NCBI GenBank assembly: GCA_902797165.1
Contig: CADBRU010000032.1
Location: 1-54,877, forward strand
DNA from: an uncultured Elusimicrobium sp.
Lineage (GTDB): Bacteria; Elusimicrobiota; Elusimicrobia; Elusimicrobiales; Elusimicrobiaceae
Length of the DNA stretch: 54,877 bases
Reading direction: 5' to 3'
In this document: positions 16,586 through 25,853 of the stretch, piece by piece
Position numbering within the stretch: position 1 is the stretch's first letter
Layout of the letters: every line of letters starts with the position of its first letter
The notes under the pieces: generated by a model
The model's database searches: none
What the model saw: the letters and a program-made list of their open reading frames with translations, nothing else
What the model was told of the DNA's origin: nothing
Position numbers and translations under genes: made by a program

Positions 16586-18319
16586 ATGATCAAAAAGTTT
16601 TTTATATTCGTGTGTTTAGTAACTCTTTGCAGCGGGTGGATTGCCGCGCAACCGCAAAATAAACCGGCTGTGGTAATGCGCAATTCTGCCGCGCAAGCAG
16701 ACGCGCCCGCAACAAAGACGCCACTTCCTCCCGTTCGTTTTGAAGATTTATCTGCCGATGAGCAACTGGGACAAACCCTCTCTTTAGCCGTGGATATAGA
16801 CAGTGCGGAAATTTTCCGCCCCGCCATTGAAAGCGGCATGGTAGGTAGTATTTTGATTCAATGGGGTAACTATTCCATTAAACAAACAAAAGCCCTCATT
16901 AACAAATTGCAAAGTTGGGCTGCCAAAAGTCCGCATAAAATTCCGCTCTTAATTTCCATTGACTACGAGGGCGGTACGGTATATACACCGATTACACTGG
17001 GTTTTGACTATTTACCTACTAACATGATGTTATCTGCTGCGGGAAGTGAAAATTTTGCCGCCACCTTTGCTTATTTATCCGGTTTGGAACTCAAACGCAA
17101 CGGTATTCACATGAATTTTTCACCGGTACTCGATGTCAACAGCAACCCCAATAATCCGATTATCGGCGTACGCTCTTTCGGCTCTGACCCCAGTAATGTA
17201 ACCAAAATGGGTATTGCTATTATGAACGGATTTAAGGCCGCCGGCATTATCAGTGTGGTCAAACACTTTCCGGGCCATGGAGACACTTCCGAAGATTCAC
17301 ACTATCAGGTGCCTGTGGTAAAAGCCACCGATCAGGAATTGCGCCGCATTCACATTTCTCCGTTTGCTAATGCCATTGATTTCGGAGCACAGGGCGTCAT
17401 GTCCAATCACGTGATTTATCCGGCACTGGATAACAAAAATATTGCTTCTTTCTCCAAACCGATTTTGCAAGATTTACTGCGCCATCAATTGGGTTTTAAA
17501 GGACTTATTGTGACCGATAGTTTGGACATGAAAGGGGCCACTACTTTTTGCACTATCCCTAACTGCGCCATACGCGCTTTGCTGGCCGGCTCTGACTTAA
17601 TTTTACTGGGCAGATTTGTAAAGCCTAAACGCACTTTTGAGCAGATTAGTGATCAGATGAAAAAAGATCCGGCTTTGCGGGAGCGCGTGAAAGAATCGGC
17701 CCAAAAAATCTTCGAATTAAAACAAAAATTAGGGCTGCTGGATAACTCCACGGAAGATATTCCTCCGGTAGAAAAGGCCTACTTATCACAATTGGAAGAA
17801 ATCAGCCGCCACGCGGTTACCTTGGTGCGGGACCGCGCCAATTTATTACCTTTTACCCCTACGGTTGCTTCCGGCAAAAAGCCTACTTTGTGTGCGGTAT
17901 TTTTTGCGCCGGCACGCTTTGCCGATCAGTTAATGCCTTTTACCAAACCCTTCTTAGAAAAAGGCTGGAATGTGCGTAGTTACAATGCCGCTTTAACTCC
18001 CAAAGCCATTGATGCTACCCGTGCCAAAGAATGTGCCAACGGAGCCGATTTACTGGTGGTAACCAGTTTGCAATGGGCCGATAAAACCAATATAAATCAG
18101 AAGAACACCATCTACAGTTTATTTGAAGAACATCCTAAGAATGTATTCATTTCCACGATGAGTCCGTACGATATTCCCAATTATCCTAATGCCAATACCG
18201 TACTGGCTACCTACGGCCTAAACAAGTATGTACTAGAAGCAGCGGCCGATATCATTTTAGGCAATCAGAAAGCCCTTGGCAGATTACCGGTTCAACTCCC
18301 CAAAGAAATGACGGAATAA
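16586..18319 (+). CDS. Secreted glycoside hydrolase family 3 protein (NagZ-like beta-N-acetylhexosaminidase)
   Basis: A 577-residue protein with a Sec signal peptide (MIKKFFIFVCLVTLCSGWIAA) and a full GH3 TIM barrel. The NagZ-type signature KHFPGHGDTSEDSH (His-Asp catalytic dyad in DSH) and the nucleophile segment IVTDSLDMKG are present, as is IDYEGGTV earlier. The region after about residue 390 looks like the GH3 C-terminal alpha/beta domain, absent from short cytoplasmic NagZ. It probably removes N-acetylglucosamine or related residues from peptidoglycan or diet glycans in the periplasm. I start at 16586, where the signal peptide begins, rather than an upstream in-frame start inside the previous gene. 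Its stop directly abuts the convergent pilin gene at 18320. Confidence 0.9.
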   Translation: MIKKFFIFVCLVTLCSGWIAAQPQNKPAVVMRNSAAQADAPATKTPLPPVRFEDLSADEQLGQTLSLAVDIDSAEIFRPAIESGMVGSILIQWGNYSIKQTKALINKLQSWAAKSPHKIPLLISIDYEGGTVYTPITLGFDYLPTNMMLSAAGSENFAATFAYLSGLELKRNGIHMNFSPVLDVNSNPNNPIIGVRSFGSDPSNVTKMGIAIMNGFKAAGIISVVKHFPGHGDTSEDSHYQVPVVKATDQELRRIHISPFANAIDFGAQGVMSNHVIYPALDNKNIASFSKPILQDLLRHQLGFKGLIVTDSLDMKGATTFCTIPNCAIRALLAGSDLILLGRFVKPKRTFEQISDQMKKDPALRERVKESAQKIFELKQKLGLLDNSTEDIPPVEKAYLSQLEEISRHAVTLVRDRANLLPFTPTVASGKKPTLCAVFFAPARFADQLMPFTKPFLEKGWNVRSYNAALTPKAIDATRAKECANGADLLVVTSLQWADKTNINQKNTIYSLFEEHPKNVFISTMSPYDIPNYPNANTVLATYGLNKYVLEAAADIILGNQKALGRLPVQLPKEMTE

Positions 18320-18811
18320 TTAATAGGTCCAAGAAGTGTAATTATAATCCGTATTAGGCGTAGCGGTAGTTAGGCCGGTTTCGGCTTTACAAATTTGATT
18401 TTGAATAGAAGAAAGATCCGTACTGCGTGCCACACATTCTCTACGATTACCGCCATGTAAAAAATAGATATCATATTCCATTTTAGCGGCAGCATTAGCA
18501 CATGTAATAGCTACTTTGCTGGAAGTATTACAATAACCCCAATCAAAATACCGATAGACTCTGTTCTCTGTGGTTGTTTCCGATGTGTAGGCCGGAGTAT
18601 CGATATCCAACTCATCAAAATTATTCGTATATTCATTATTTGCCAAATAATACCGCTCTTCTGCATCGGCAATCGCACGCGTGAGTATTTTCAAACTGCC
18701 GTAACGGCTTCTGGTTACTGCCTTTTGATATTGCGGCAATGCCACTGCCGATAAAATACCGATAATCAATACAACTACTAGCAGTTCAATTAACGTAAAT
18801 GCTTTATTCAT
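18320..18811 (-). CDS. Type IV pilin-like protein
   Basis: A 163-residue pilin: MNKAFTLIELL, VVVLIIGILS and AVALPQYQKAVTRSR, then ILTRAIADAEERYYLANNEYTNNFDELDI. The C-terminal domain has four to five Cys (CNTSSKVAITCANA, RECVARS, NQICKAE) and ends DYNYTSWTY, with aromatic residues near the tip. I take the ATG at 18811, six bases after GGAG, rather than the ATG at 18817, which touches the GGAG. It is monocistronic and abuts the GH3 gene end to end with no space for a terminator. Confidence 0.9.
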   Translation of the reverse strand: MNKAFTLIELLVVVLIIGILSAVALPQYQKAVTRSRYGSLKILTRAIADAEERYYLANNEYTNNFDELDIDTPAYTSETTTENRVYRYFDWGYCNTSSKVAITCANAAAKMEYDIYFLHGGNRRECVARSTDLSSIQNQICKAETGLTTATPNTDYNYTSWTY

Positions 18812-18899
18812 AATCATCTCCTTTTTAATTTTTTCTGCGACCTATCACAATTATTTTCACCTTATTTATAAAAACACACAAGGAAGAATAAAAAATATT

Positions 18900-19544
18900 T
18901 TATTTTTTATGTTTTGCACTCCAAAACTCATATACAGCGGGTAAAACGGAAATAATGATAATGCCCACAATAACATAGTGGAAATGCGTTTTCATAATAG
19001 GCAAATCAGCAAACCAATACCCACCGCCTACAAAAAGCGCCACCCATAATGCTGCACCGATGATGTTGTACGAAAGGAAATGCCAATAAGTCATTTTGCC
19101 AATTCCCGCCACAAACGGAGCAAAAGTGCGTATAATCGGGATAAAACGCGCTAAAATAATGGTTTTTCCCCCATATTTCTCATAAAAAGCATGTGCGCGG
19201 TGCAAATGTTCTTGATTGAGTAGCCAACTATCCTTTCGTGTAAATACTTTGGGGCCTAACCATTTACCTATTTCATAATTGGCAGAATCTCCCAATACTG
19301 CCGCCGCGAATATAATAGGTACTAATACCCATAAATTGATCGGGCTTTCTGCTCTGGAGGCCAATGCCCCCGCCGCAAACAGTAAAGAATCTCCGGGTAA
19401 AAAAGGAGTTACTACCAGCCCTGTTTCGCAAAATATAACTAGAAATAACAAGGCATATAACCATGGGCCGAGTGTTCCCGCCCAAGCATTTAAATAAATG
19501 TCCAAATGTAGAAAAACATCCCAAATTTGTGCTAATAATTCCAT
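18900..19544 (-). CDS. DedA family membrane protein
   Basis: The 214-residue protein has about five membrane segments and the DedA/SNARE-associated signatures: FCETGLVVTPFLPGDSLLFAAG (E and FLPG motifs), GDSANYEIGKWLG (GD...YxxG), and a re-entrant loop RFIPIIRTFAPFVAGIGKM with the Arg and the Pro-Gly-rich turn. Members are thought to flip polyprenyl phosphate or phospholipids across the inner membrane and support envelope homeostasis. The first 12 residues before LDIYLNAWAG fit the family. A TATAAA on the minus strand lies 9 nt before the ATG with no Shine-Dalgarno sequence, so the mRNA may be almost leaderless. Confidence 0.92.
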   Translation of the reverse strand: MELLAQIWDVFLHLDIYLNAWAGTLGPWLYALLFLVIFCETGLVVTPFLPGDSLLFAAGALASRAESPINLWVLVPIIFAAAVLGDSANYEIGKWLGPKVFTRKDSWLLNQEHLHRAHAFYEKYGGKTIILARFIPIIRTFAPFVAGIGKMTYWHFLSYNIIGAALWVALFVGGGYWFADLPIMKTHFHYVIVGIIIISVLPAVYEFWSAKHKK

Positions 19545-19587
19545 AAAGGGTATTTTATAAAAACTATGTGAATAGTGTCTAAAAAAT

Positions 19588-19615
19588 AAAAGCCGCCCAC
19601 GACAAGACGGCTTTT
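19588..19615 (-). terminator. Terminator after the 19638-21227 gene
   Basis: AAAAGCCG and CGGCTTTT are separated by a 12-nt loop; on the minus strand the stem is followed by TTTTATTTTTT. It lies 22 nt past the gene end. Confidence 0.7.
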
Positions 19616-19637
19616 AAATTTACTGAAACCTACTATT

Positions 19638-21227
19638 TTAAAATACCGGATTCATATCCCACGGGTTGATTATTCCGTGTAATACTCTGGCCTTGGCTGC
19701 CATTTCCGATTCTTCCGCTTCCAGCGCTTCCAAATAAGGCTCAGCCACTAATCCACCCAATTCTTCTGCACTAAGTTCAGTTGCTTGCAAAGTACCTGTA
19801 TACACACCCATTTGATTGAGTTTTTCAGCATCTCTTATAACAAGAGGCATATAATTGGGGTTTACAAAATTTACCAGTTGTTGTACAGCGTCTTGGTGCT
19901 CGAAATTATTTGCTTCTTCGGCAATTTGGGCAATAATTTCAGATTTCGGAGTAAACGACACATTGGCGGCATTGGCTTTCGGCATCGACAAGAACGTCAA
20001 AGCGGCATATATTCCCAAACCGATCAATGCACCGATAACCACCCGGGTACCAATTTTTTTAGCACGTTCTGCGCCTTGTTTGGCTATAGCCTTACCGGTT
20101 ATTTCTACGTTATCTTTCCCGACTAACTTTATACCCAATGCTTCTCCATGATCAAACAGTATAACAACACGTTTTAGCATTTGTTCGCTATATCTACGAG
20201 ATTTTTTGGTCATAGTATTTCGAATCCCTTCCAAAATACGTCTAATATCACTGGAATAGAGATGGTAAAGTTCTTCGGTGCTTCTATACCCGGCAAAAAA
20301 TTCATCGTTAGACAAGGCCACCATATGAGACAAATCGGTTATGTTAATAGCAGATCCTTTTTTGATCACTTGTCCGTCCACTTTAATCGTTTGCCATGGA
20401 ACTGCAAAATGTTGCACCTGCTCAATTGATTTATACATATCTTTGCCTAAATCTTCGGCTACTTGATATTTTTTGGCAAATTGCTGTGCATTTAAAATAT
20501 AACTTTCTCCCTCCGGAGTGGTAATAATTCTTTCTCCTCTATTGGCCAAACGGTCTATATAACTCTCTCTTCCTTTGTGAGACAAAACGCTTTCCCCACC
20601 TTTGGCTTTGACAGCATGCACATACGCATATTGCGAGAAAGCATCTTTTTTAGAAAAGTGTTTCATTTGAACAAAGGCTTTTAATTCTTCTTTGGTAAAA
20701 CTGGGGGCTTGTTGCAGTATTTGAGTTGCAGATAAATCACTGCGTATATAGCCGGATACTAATTCATATCCTGTTCCGGTAACTTCATTGAGTCCAATTA
20801 AACTTCCTTTGCTCAAAACACGTTCCGAGCCGTTTGCATTACGAATCAAAACATCTTTTTTGAGTTCGAATAAATACCGATTCTCCTTTTTTAATTGATA
20901 CCAGTCTAATATGCCACGATCGTATTCCTTCCAAAAATCATTAATGCTCACAACTTCTCTTTGCCCGTCCCATTTCAAGATATAACAATCTCCGGTTTTC
21001 AGATCACCGAAATTTTCAATATGGACCGGCTTATCAATTAAAACCATTTGGCGGGGTTCCGGGGTGTATAATTGCGGAGAACCTAAAAAGGTAGTTCCGC
21101 CTCTGGAAACCAAATCTTCAAAAGTTTGAAACACCGGAGTGACCCCCGTTGATTGGGCAAAAACTTCACCCGGTAGATAAGACGTTAACATCAAGACCGA
21201 CAGCAACACACTCAGCATTTTTTTCAT
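19638..21227 (-). CDS. Large exported protein of unknown function with an internal membrane helix
   Basis: The 529-residue product starts with a signal peptide (MKKMLSVLLSVLMLTSYLPGEVFA, cleavage near residue 24). It continues with a largely soluble region (25-390) rich in Lys, Glu and Tyr. One strong hydrophobic helix lies at about residues 395-415 (VVIGALIGLGIYAALTFLS), and a C-terminal acidic region follows. I find no recognised domain and few Cys. The N-terminal half has repeated blocks that look alike (GDCYILKWDGQREVVSINDF; GQVIKKGSAINITDLSHM; GESYILNAQQF), which may be small beta modules. It is alone between a DedA gene and a TPR gene, with its own terminator. A TATATA on the minus strand, about 21270, could be its -10 box. 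Confidence 0.7.
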   Translation of the reverse strand: MKKMLSVLLSVLMLTSYLPGEVFAQSTGVTPVFQTFEDLVSRGGTTFLGSPQLYTPEPRQMVLIDKPVHIENFGDLKTGDCYILKWDGQREVVSINDFWKEYDRGILDWYQLKKENRYLFELKKDVLIRNANGSERVLSKGSLIGLNEVTGTGYELVSGYIRSDLSATQILQQAPSFTKEELKAFVQMKHFSKKDAFSQYAYVHAVKAKGGESVLSHKGRESYIDRLANRGERIITTPEGESYILNAQQFAKKYQVAEDLGKDMYKSIEQVQHFAVPWQTIKVDGQVIKKGSAINITDLSHMVALSNDEFFAGYRSTEELYHLYSSDIRRILEGIRNTMTKKSRRYSEQMLKRVVILFDHGEALGIKLVGKDNVEITGKAIAKQGAERAKKIGTRVVIGALIGLGIYAALTFLSMPKANAANVSFTPKSEIIAQIAEEANNFEHQDAVQQLVNFVNPNYMPLVIRDAEKLNQMGVYTGTLQATELSAEELGGLVAEPYLEALEAEESEMAAKARVLHGIINPWDMNPVF

Positions 21228-21373
21228 ACTAATTTCACGCTCCTAGCAAGCAAAAAGATTCATTTCTTATATATAGTCTATGTATTTTGAATCAAAACCG
21301 CGAGGGTCTTTGGACCTATTTGCAAGGGTAAAAAGGACCTAGATTTTTTTGTGCTTACGACGATCTATAAAAC

Positions 21374-21408
21374 AAAAAGCGGAAAAGAACAAACTCTTTT
21401 CCGCTTTT
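21374..21408 (-). terminator. Terminator of the TPR protein gene
   Basis: A 14-bp perfect stem (AAAAGCGGAAAAGA / TCTTTTCCGCTTTT) with a 6-nt loop lies 20 nt after the TPR gene stop. On the minus strand it is followed by TTTTTGTTTT-type sequence. Confidence 0.85.
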
Positions 21409-21428
21409 AACTGATTTTCGCAGATTAA

Positions 21429-22682
21429 TTAATCTCTTTCCAATCTTCCCAAACGGCTTTGGGCTTTACCCGCATATTTGTCCGTTGGATAATGGATAAT
21501 AATTCGTTTATATAATTCGATGGCTTTGGGTTGCTTTTCTTGTTTTTCATAAGCAATAGCCGCTTCATACATAAACTTCGGAGCCTGATGTGTTTGCGGA
21601 TAGGCAAGTAAAATCTTCTCCAAGGCTGCCGTTTCCAAAGCGGGTTCTTTTAAGCGGCGGTTGGCCACTTCCGCTGCTTGGCTGAGCATAGCCACATAAC
21701 TTGCTTCGGCGGAAGATACCGTCTCTGCCCCTTGTAATAAGGTGTTATAAGCCGCGCGGTATTGTTTGGTTTTAGCAAAAACATCGGCTTTGCCTTGCCA
21801 TGCTTCCGCAACGGTAGGCTGCCCCGCCAGTTCTTTAATTGCCTTATCATAATAGGCTAAAGCAGACTCATATTCTTTGCGGTTTTCTTGCATCATAGCC
21901 AAATGTTTATATACAGTTCCGCGTTCGGCAGAATCCGGATATTGTTTGAGCACTTGCTCATACAAATTAGCGGCCATTTCATATTCTTTTAAATTACTGG
22001 CATACACGTCGGCCGTCATACGCAAACTGGCGGCTTTGTAAACAGTACCGGGGTATAGTTCATATACTTTTTGATATTCCAAAACTGCCGCTAAGAAATT
22101 ATTGTTTTGCCTGTGCCAGTCCCCATACATAAGTAGTATCTTATCCGTTTGCGTATATTGCGGATATTGCTCAAAAAAATCTTCAAACAAAGCACATACG
22201 GGCTCATAAATATCCTCTAATTGACTGCGTACCAAACTAATCAGCAAGGTTGCTTTGCGGCCATCTAAGGCTTCAATACCGGAAGTGTCCACCGCCAATA
22301 ATTTCAAAGCCTCTGCTTTTTGTCCGCGATTTAACTTATCCATAATGGTTTCAATGTGACTGGACAATAAAGAAATATCTTGCGTCGACGGGAAATAGAA
22401 ACGGACCTGATAAACCGCCAGTAGGGCCTGTGCATATTCTTGGGCACGCAAATGGTAATCGGCCTGCATCAAAAGTGCGGTTTTAATTTCCGGGGAAGTT
22501 TCGTTAGTACGCACCCAAGATGCCACATCCCGCGCCAGCGCGGAGGCAAACATACGGTCTTGTTTGGCATTTCTGCCTTGCGTAACGGCTTGACGTTGAT
22601 AATAAGAAAGCATAGCATCATTGGCCGCAAAAAGAGGCAAGGCAAATATTGTTAATAGAGCGATTGCAACTGTTTTTTTCAT
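21429..22682 (-). CDS. Periplasmic tetratricopeptide repeat protein
   Basis: The 417-residue protein has a signal peptide (MKKTVAIALLTIFALPLFA, cut after about residue 19-20) and is helical throughout. Several TPR units are visible, for example FLAAVLEYQKVYELYPGTVY, MAANLYEQVLKQYPDSAERG, ESALAYYDKAIKEL and a final KAIELYKRIIIHYPTDKYAGKA. These repeats resemble the YbgF/BamD/Tol-associated type, which act as protein-protein scaffolds in the periplasm. The partner is unknown. It starts 8 nt after yajQ and may be transcribed with it. Confidence 0.85.
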   Translation of the reverse strand: MKKTVAIALLTIFALPLFAANDAMLSYYQRQAVTQGRNAKQDRMFASALARDVASWVRTNETSPEIKTALLMQADYHLRAQEYAQALLAVYQVRFYFPSTQDISLLSSHIETIMDKLNRGQKAEALKLLAVDTSGIEALDGRKATLLISLVRSQLEDIYEPVCALFEDFFEQYPQYTQTDKILLMYGDWHRQNNNFLAAVLEYQKVYELYPGTVYKAASLRMTADVYASNLKEYEMAANLYEQVLKQYPDSAERGTVYKHLAMMQENRKEYESALAYYDKAIKELAGQPTVAEAWQGKADVFAKTKQYRAAYNTLLQGAETVSSAEASYVAMLSQAAEVANRRLKEPALETAALEKILLAYPQTHQAPKFMYEAAIAYEKQEKQPKAIELYKRIIIHYPTDKYAGKAQSRLGRLERD

Positions 22683-22690
22683 TTTTTCTC

Positions 22691-23185
22691 CTATCTGTAA
22701 TTGGTAAATTGCAAATCCAGTCCGAAATCTTTTTCGCGCAGTAAGGCTTGTGTGGCTTGCAATTCATCTTTGGATTTGGAAGATACACGTAATTGGTCCC
22801 CTTGAATAGAGGCCGCCACTTTGAGTTTGGCATCTTTGATCATTTTGGAAATTTCTTTGGCTTTATCGGAAGGGATACCCTGTTGAATTTTAATACTTTG
22901 TTTGGCATTTCCGCCCAGAGCCGCTTCTACTTTGCCTTGGGTTAAATTTTTAAGCGCTACTCCGCGTTTGGCTAGACGCGTAAACAATACATCCCGCAAA
23001 GCCCCCACCTTATATTCATCACTGGAGCGCAAATTCAATTCATTGTCTTTTTCATTTAGTTCGATACTGGAGTTCGTGCCTTTAAAGTCATAGCGGTTGG
23101 CTATTTCTTTACCGGCCGCGCTGACTGCTTCTGCAATAACGTTCAAATCTACTTTGCTCACCACATCAAAACTGTAATCTGCCAT
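22691..23185 (-). CDS. YajQ family nucleotide-binding protein
   Basis: The 164-residue protein matches the UPF0234/YajQ family: MADYSFDVVSKVDLNVIAEA at the N-terminus, ANRYDFKGTNSSIELNEKD, and the C-terminal RVSSKSKDELQATQALLREKDFGLDLQFTNYR. YajQ has two ferredoxin-like domains; members bind nucleic acid or cyclic di-GMP. Homology and a strong ribosome binding site (TAGGAGG, 4-5 nt spacing) place the start at 23185; the in-frame ORF extends further up without support. It precedes the TPR gene. Confidence 0.95.
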   Translation of the reverse strand: MADYSFDVVSKVDLNVIAEAVSAAGKEIANRYDFKGTNSSIELNEKDNELNLRSSDEYKVGALRDVLFTRLAKRGVALKNLTQGKVEAALGGNAKQSIKIQQGIPSDKAKEISKMIKDAKLKVAASIQGDQLRVSSKSKDELQATQALLREKDFGLDLQFTNYR

Positions 23186-23337
23186 ATTTCCTCCTATCCT
23201 CTGTTTTAGGATAACTATTACACATATTATATATTTTTTGTACAATGGCTTTAGCGGCAAGTGTCTTTTTTAGGAGCGTTTGCCGAAATCTATTAAGGAG
23301 AAAAGCAGTACGGGCGGTAGGTGCGTCCACTATCATT

Positions 23338-24639
23338 ATGAACATCAAAATACGTCTGACTATCATGAATTTCCTGCAATTTGCCTTATGGGGTGCGTAT
23401 TTGACTTCCATGGGCATTTTTTTGGCGGGAGCGGGATTCGGTGATAAAATCGGTTGGTTCTATGCGACACAAGGTTTTGTGTCTATTTTTATGCCGGCTA
23501 TTATCGGCATTGTGGCAGACCGCTGGATACCGGCACAAAAATTGTTAGGCTTATGCCATTTTATTGCGGCCGTATTTATGGCGGGAGCCGCTTATTTCGG
23601 CTCACAAGCCCATATCAGTTTTGCCAGTTTATTTACTTGCTACACCATTAGCGTAGCCTTTTATATGCCCACGATTGCTTTATCCAACTCCGTGGCTTAT
23701 ACTACCTTACGCCAACAAAATTTGGACACCGTCAAAGTATTTCCCCCGATTCGTGTCTTTGGTACGGTAGGTTTTATTATTGCCATGTGGATTACCAACT
23801 TTACCGGTTTCCAAAGCAGTTACATGCAATGGTATTTCTCCGCATTTTTAGGACTTATTTTGGCAGTTTATTGCTTTACTTTGCCGCACTGCCCCACTTG
23901 CGCAACCGAAGCCAAATCTTTGGCAGAGGCGTTGGGACTCAAAGCATTTGCCCTGTTCAAGCAGAAAAAGATGGCTATTTTCTTCATCTTCTCTATGCTG
24001 CTGGGTATGTCTTTGCAAATCACCAATGGTTTTGCCGGACCGTTTATTAACGGGTTTAATGATTTGATGGGTTATACCGGTTCTTGGGGGGCTAACAATG
24101 CTACGGCTTTGGTGTCCTTATCCCAAATTTCCGAAACCTTGTGTATTTTATTAATTCCATTCTTCTTAAAACGCTACGGTATCAAGAAAGTTATGCTTAT
24201 CAGTATGCTTGCATGGACCTTGCGTTTTGGTTTTTTGGGCTTAGGAAATCCGACCACCGCGGTAGGTATTTTACTCTTAATTGCCTCTATGATTGTATAC
24301 GGGGTGGCGTTTGATTTCTTTAACATTTCCGGTTCTTTGTATGTGGACCAAGAAACCGATGCCTCCATCCGCTCCAGCGCACAGGGTGTGTTTATGTTAA
24401 TGACTAACGGATTCGGAGCGGCCATTGGGTCACTGGCGGCACAAAAAGTAATTAACATTTTTGTATACGCCCACACCAATCCGGCTTTGAAAATCAACGG
24501 AGTTTACCCGGCCGACTTGTCTCAAACGATTATGCACGGGTGGAGCACTTCTTGGTTTATCTTTGCGGGATTCTCACTAGTAGTGGCTATCTTGTTCTCT
24601 ATTATGTTTAAATACGAACACAAACCGCAAGCCAATTAG
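23338..24639 (+). CDS. MFS transporter, nucleoside:H+ symporter-like
   Basis: The 433-residue protein has 12 hydrophobic segments. Its start, MNIKIRLTIMNFLQFALWGAY, and the following LTSMGIFL are typical of the NupG/XapB-like nucleoside symporter group of the major facilitator superfamily. Further family landmarks are GIVADRWIPAQKLLG in the loop between helices 2 and 3, and GLGNPTTA. It would bring nucleosides into the cell, which fits with a cytidine deaminase gene at 34801. I begin at 23338, where family homology starts; an upstream in-frame ATG at 23245 would add 31 basic residues. A TAAGGAG at 23293-23299 is too far from the chosen start. Confidence 0.85.
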   Translation: MNIKIRLTIMNFLQFALWGAYLTSMGIFLAGAGFGDKIGWFYATQGFVSIFMPAIIGIVADRWIPAQKLLGLCHFIAAVFMAGAAYFGSQAHISFASLFTCYTISVAFYMPTIALSNSVAYTTLRQQNLDTVKVFPPIRVFGTVGFIIAMWITNFTGFQSSYMQWYFSAFLGLILAVYCFTLPHCPTCATEAKSLAEALGLKAFALFKQKKMAIFFIFSMLLGMSLQITNGFAGPFINGFNDLMGYTGSWGANNATALVSLSQISETLCILLIPFFLKRYGIKKVMLISMLAWTLRFGFLGLGNPTTAVGILLLIASMIVYGVAFDFFNISGSLYVDQETDASIRSSAQGVFMLMTNGFGAAIGSLAAQKVINIFVYAHTNPALKINGVYPADLSQTIMHGWSTSWFIFAGFSLVVAILFSIMFKYEHKPQAN

Positions 24640-24651
24640 TTTTCAATTCAC

Positions 24652-24684
24652 AAAAAACCCCCGCTGATTTCAGCGGGGGTTTTT
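24652..24684. terminator. Bidirectional terminator between MFS gene and pilin
   Basis: AAAACCCCCGCTGA-tt-TCAGCGGGGGTTTT is a near-perfect stem with A and T tails on both sides, placed between two convergent genes. Confidence 0.9.
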
Positions 24685-24688
24685 AGCA

Positions 24689-25183
24689 TCAATACGGATC
24701 TTCATCGTAATAATAATATCCCATTGATTCGTATGCTTTACAGATATAAGTCCCTTCCTTAGTCCAGTTGGTAAAACAAGTATGATACCAACCTCCTACA
24801 TTTTCCGCATCACCCCAAGGAGTCTTGGTAATATAGAAAACATATTGTTGATTACCATTCATTCTTCTTATTACTTCTATCCAACCTCCCGTTGAATTAA
24901 ATCTAGGACGATAGGAGAAATATTTCGTTTTATAATAGTTTCCGTCCCACTCCCCACCGGACAAATCTACGGAAGTTACATCTTTAAAATCAATACCGGC
25001 AGTAGGTGTATTTGCAAGCATATACAAATCCATCTGCTGTTTAATCATATTGATATTAACCATGGCTTCCGCGGCACGGGATTTCTCTACCGCCTTAGTA
25101 TATTGCGGCAAGGCTATTGCCGACAAAATACCGATAATTAATACTACTACCAATAGTTCAATCAACGTAAATGCGTTTTTCAT
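24689..25183 (-). CDS. Type IV pilin-like protein
   Basis: A 164-residue pilin: MKNAFTLIELL, VVVLIIGILS, AIALPQYTKAVEKSR. After the helix it reads AAEAMVNINMIKQQMDLYMLA, which is shared in outline with the pilin at 43777-44280 (AEAMVNIKLMKDNISAYMEA), so these two may be closer paralogs. The C-terminus has two Cys (HTCFTNW, YICKAY) and is rich in Tyr, Trp and Gly, ending MGYYYYDEDPY. A GAGGA ribosome binding site precedes the start. It lies 135 nt downstream of another pilin gene with a terminator between them. Confidence 0.91.
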   Translation of the reverse strand: MKNAFTLIELLVVVLIIGILSAIALPQYTKAVEKSRAAEAMVNINMIKQQMDLYMLANTPTAGIDFKDVTSVDLSGGEWDGNYYKTKYFSYRPRFNSTGGWIEVIRRMNGNQQYVFYITKTPWGDAENVGGWYHTCFTNWTKEGTYICKAYESMGYYYYDEDPY

Positions 25184-25270
25184 AATTTTCCTCCTTCATA
25201 ATGGCCCTACACTAATATTTTAATGATAAAAAACCATTTTTCCAGTCCTTTTGAGGGTTTTGGCATAGAT

Positions 25271-25300
25271 AAAAACCCCGCTATAATTAGCGGGGGTCTT
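25271..25300 (-). terminator. Terminator of the 25318-25830 pilin gene
   Basis: ACCCCGCTA-taat-TAGCGGGGGT with five A on the left, which become a T run on the minus strand, lies 18 nt after the pilin stop. Confidence 0.85.
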
Positions 25301-25317
25301 GTCTTTATCTCTACTTG

Positions 25318-25830
25318 TTATTTAAAATAATAATTGTTATCTGAAAGTTTTACAGCTCCTGCCTCTTTACACGCATCATAATCGTTCTCATCAGGACTAC
25401 AGTAAAAATATCCTTCCAGCGTAAATTCGTTATCATATTCGCTTCCGCCGCCGCAAACGTCATAATTTTTTCCATTGCGAGAGGCGCAAATAAATATACA
25501 GTTAGCCGAATTCTGAGGAGGATAAGAAACACAAACATTACTTTCATCAAGAAAATATGTAAAATTTTTCGTTACACAACGTGTTTGATTATTTGTTGTA
25601 GTACATTCACCCGGTACCGTGATATCCAATTCTTCAAAATTATCTGTTGGAGTACCATTTGCCAAACCATACACAGACTCTGCGTTTAAAATGCTTTTCA
25701 CCACCAGTTTTGCCTCTGCAATACGGCTTTTCTCTACGGCCTTAGTATATTGCGGCAAGGCTATTGCCGATAAAATACCGATAATGAGTACTACCACTAA
25801 TAATTCAATTAGCGTAAATGCTTTTTTCAT
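25318..25830 (-). CDS. Type IV pilin-like protein, longer cysteine-rich form
   Basis: The 170-residue product has the conserved opening MKKAFTLIELL, VVVLIIGILS, AIALPQYTKAVEKSR, then LVVKSILNAESVYGLANGTPTDNFEELDITVPGEC. Its globular domain has at least eight Cys (PGECTT, TRCVTK, NVCVSYPP, NCIFICAS, YDVCGGG, YFYCSP, DACKEA), including the adjacent CIFIC. It ends in KLSDNNYYFK. The leader is long: a 90-bp palindromic element (25854-25943) and a 12-bp tandem repeat lie between the promoter with a T tract (25986-26016) and the ATG. GGAGA precedes the start. Confidence 0.91.
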   Translation of the reverse strand: MKKAFTLIELLVVVLIIGILSAIALPQYTKAVEKSRIAEAKLVVKSILNAESVYGLANGTPTDNFEELDITVPGECTTTNNQTRCVTKNFTYFLDESNVCVSYPPQNSANCIFICASRNGKNYDVCGGGSEYDNEFTLEGYFYCSPDENDYDACKEAGAVKLSDNNYYFK

Positions 25831-25853
25831 AATTCTCTCCTTTTATTTGATTT

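Noticed and set aside
21300..21360. Riboswitch in the stretch with GGACCT repeats
   Set aside because: No known riboswitch core is recognised and the stretch is short; only two 7-bp repeats are visible.
23245..23337. Earlier start for the MFS transporter, adding 31 residues
   Set aside because: The extra residues are basic and not family-like; the family start is at MNIKIRLTIMN. The TAAGGAG inside this stretch has no start codon at a suitable distance.
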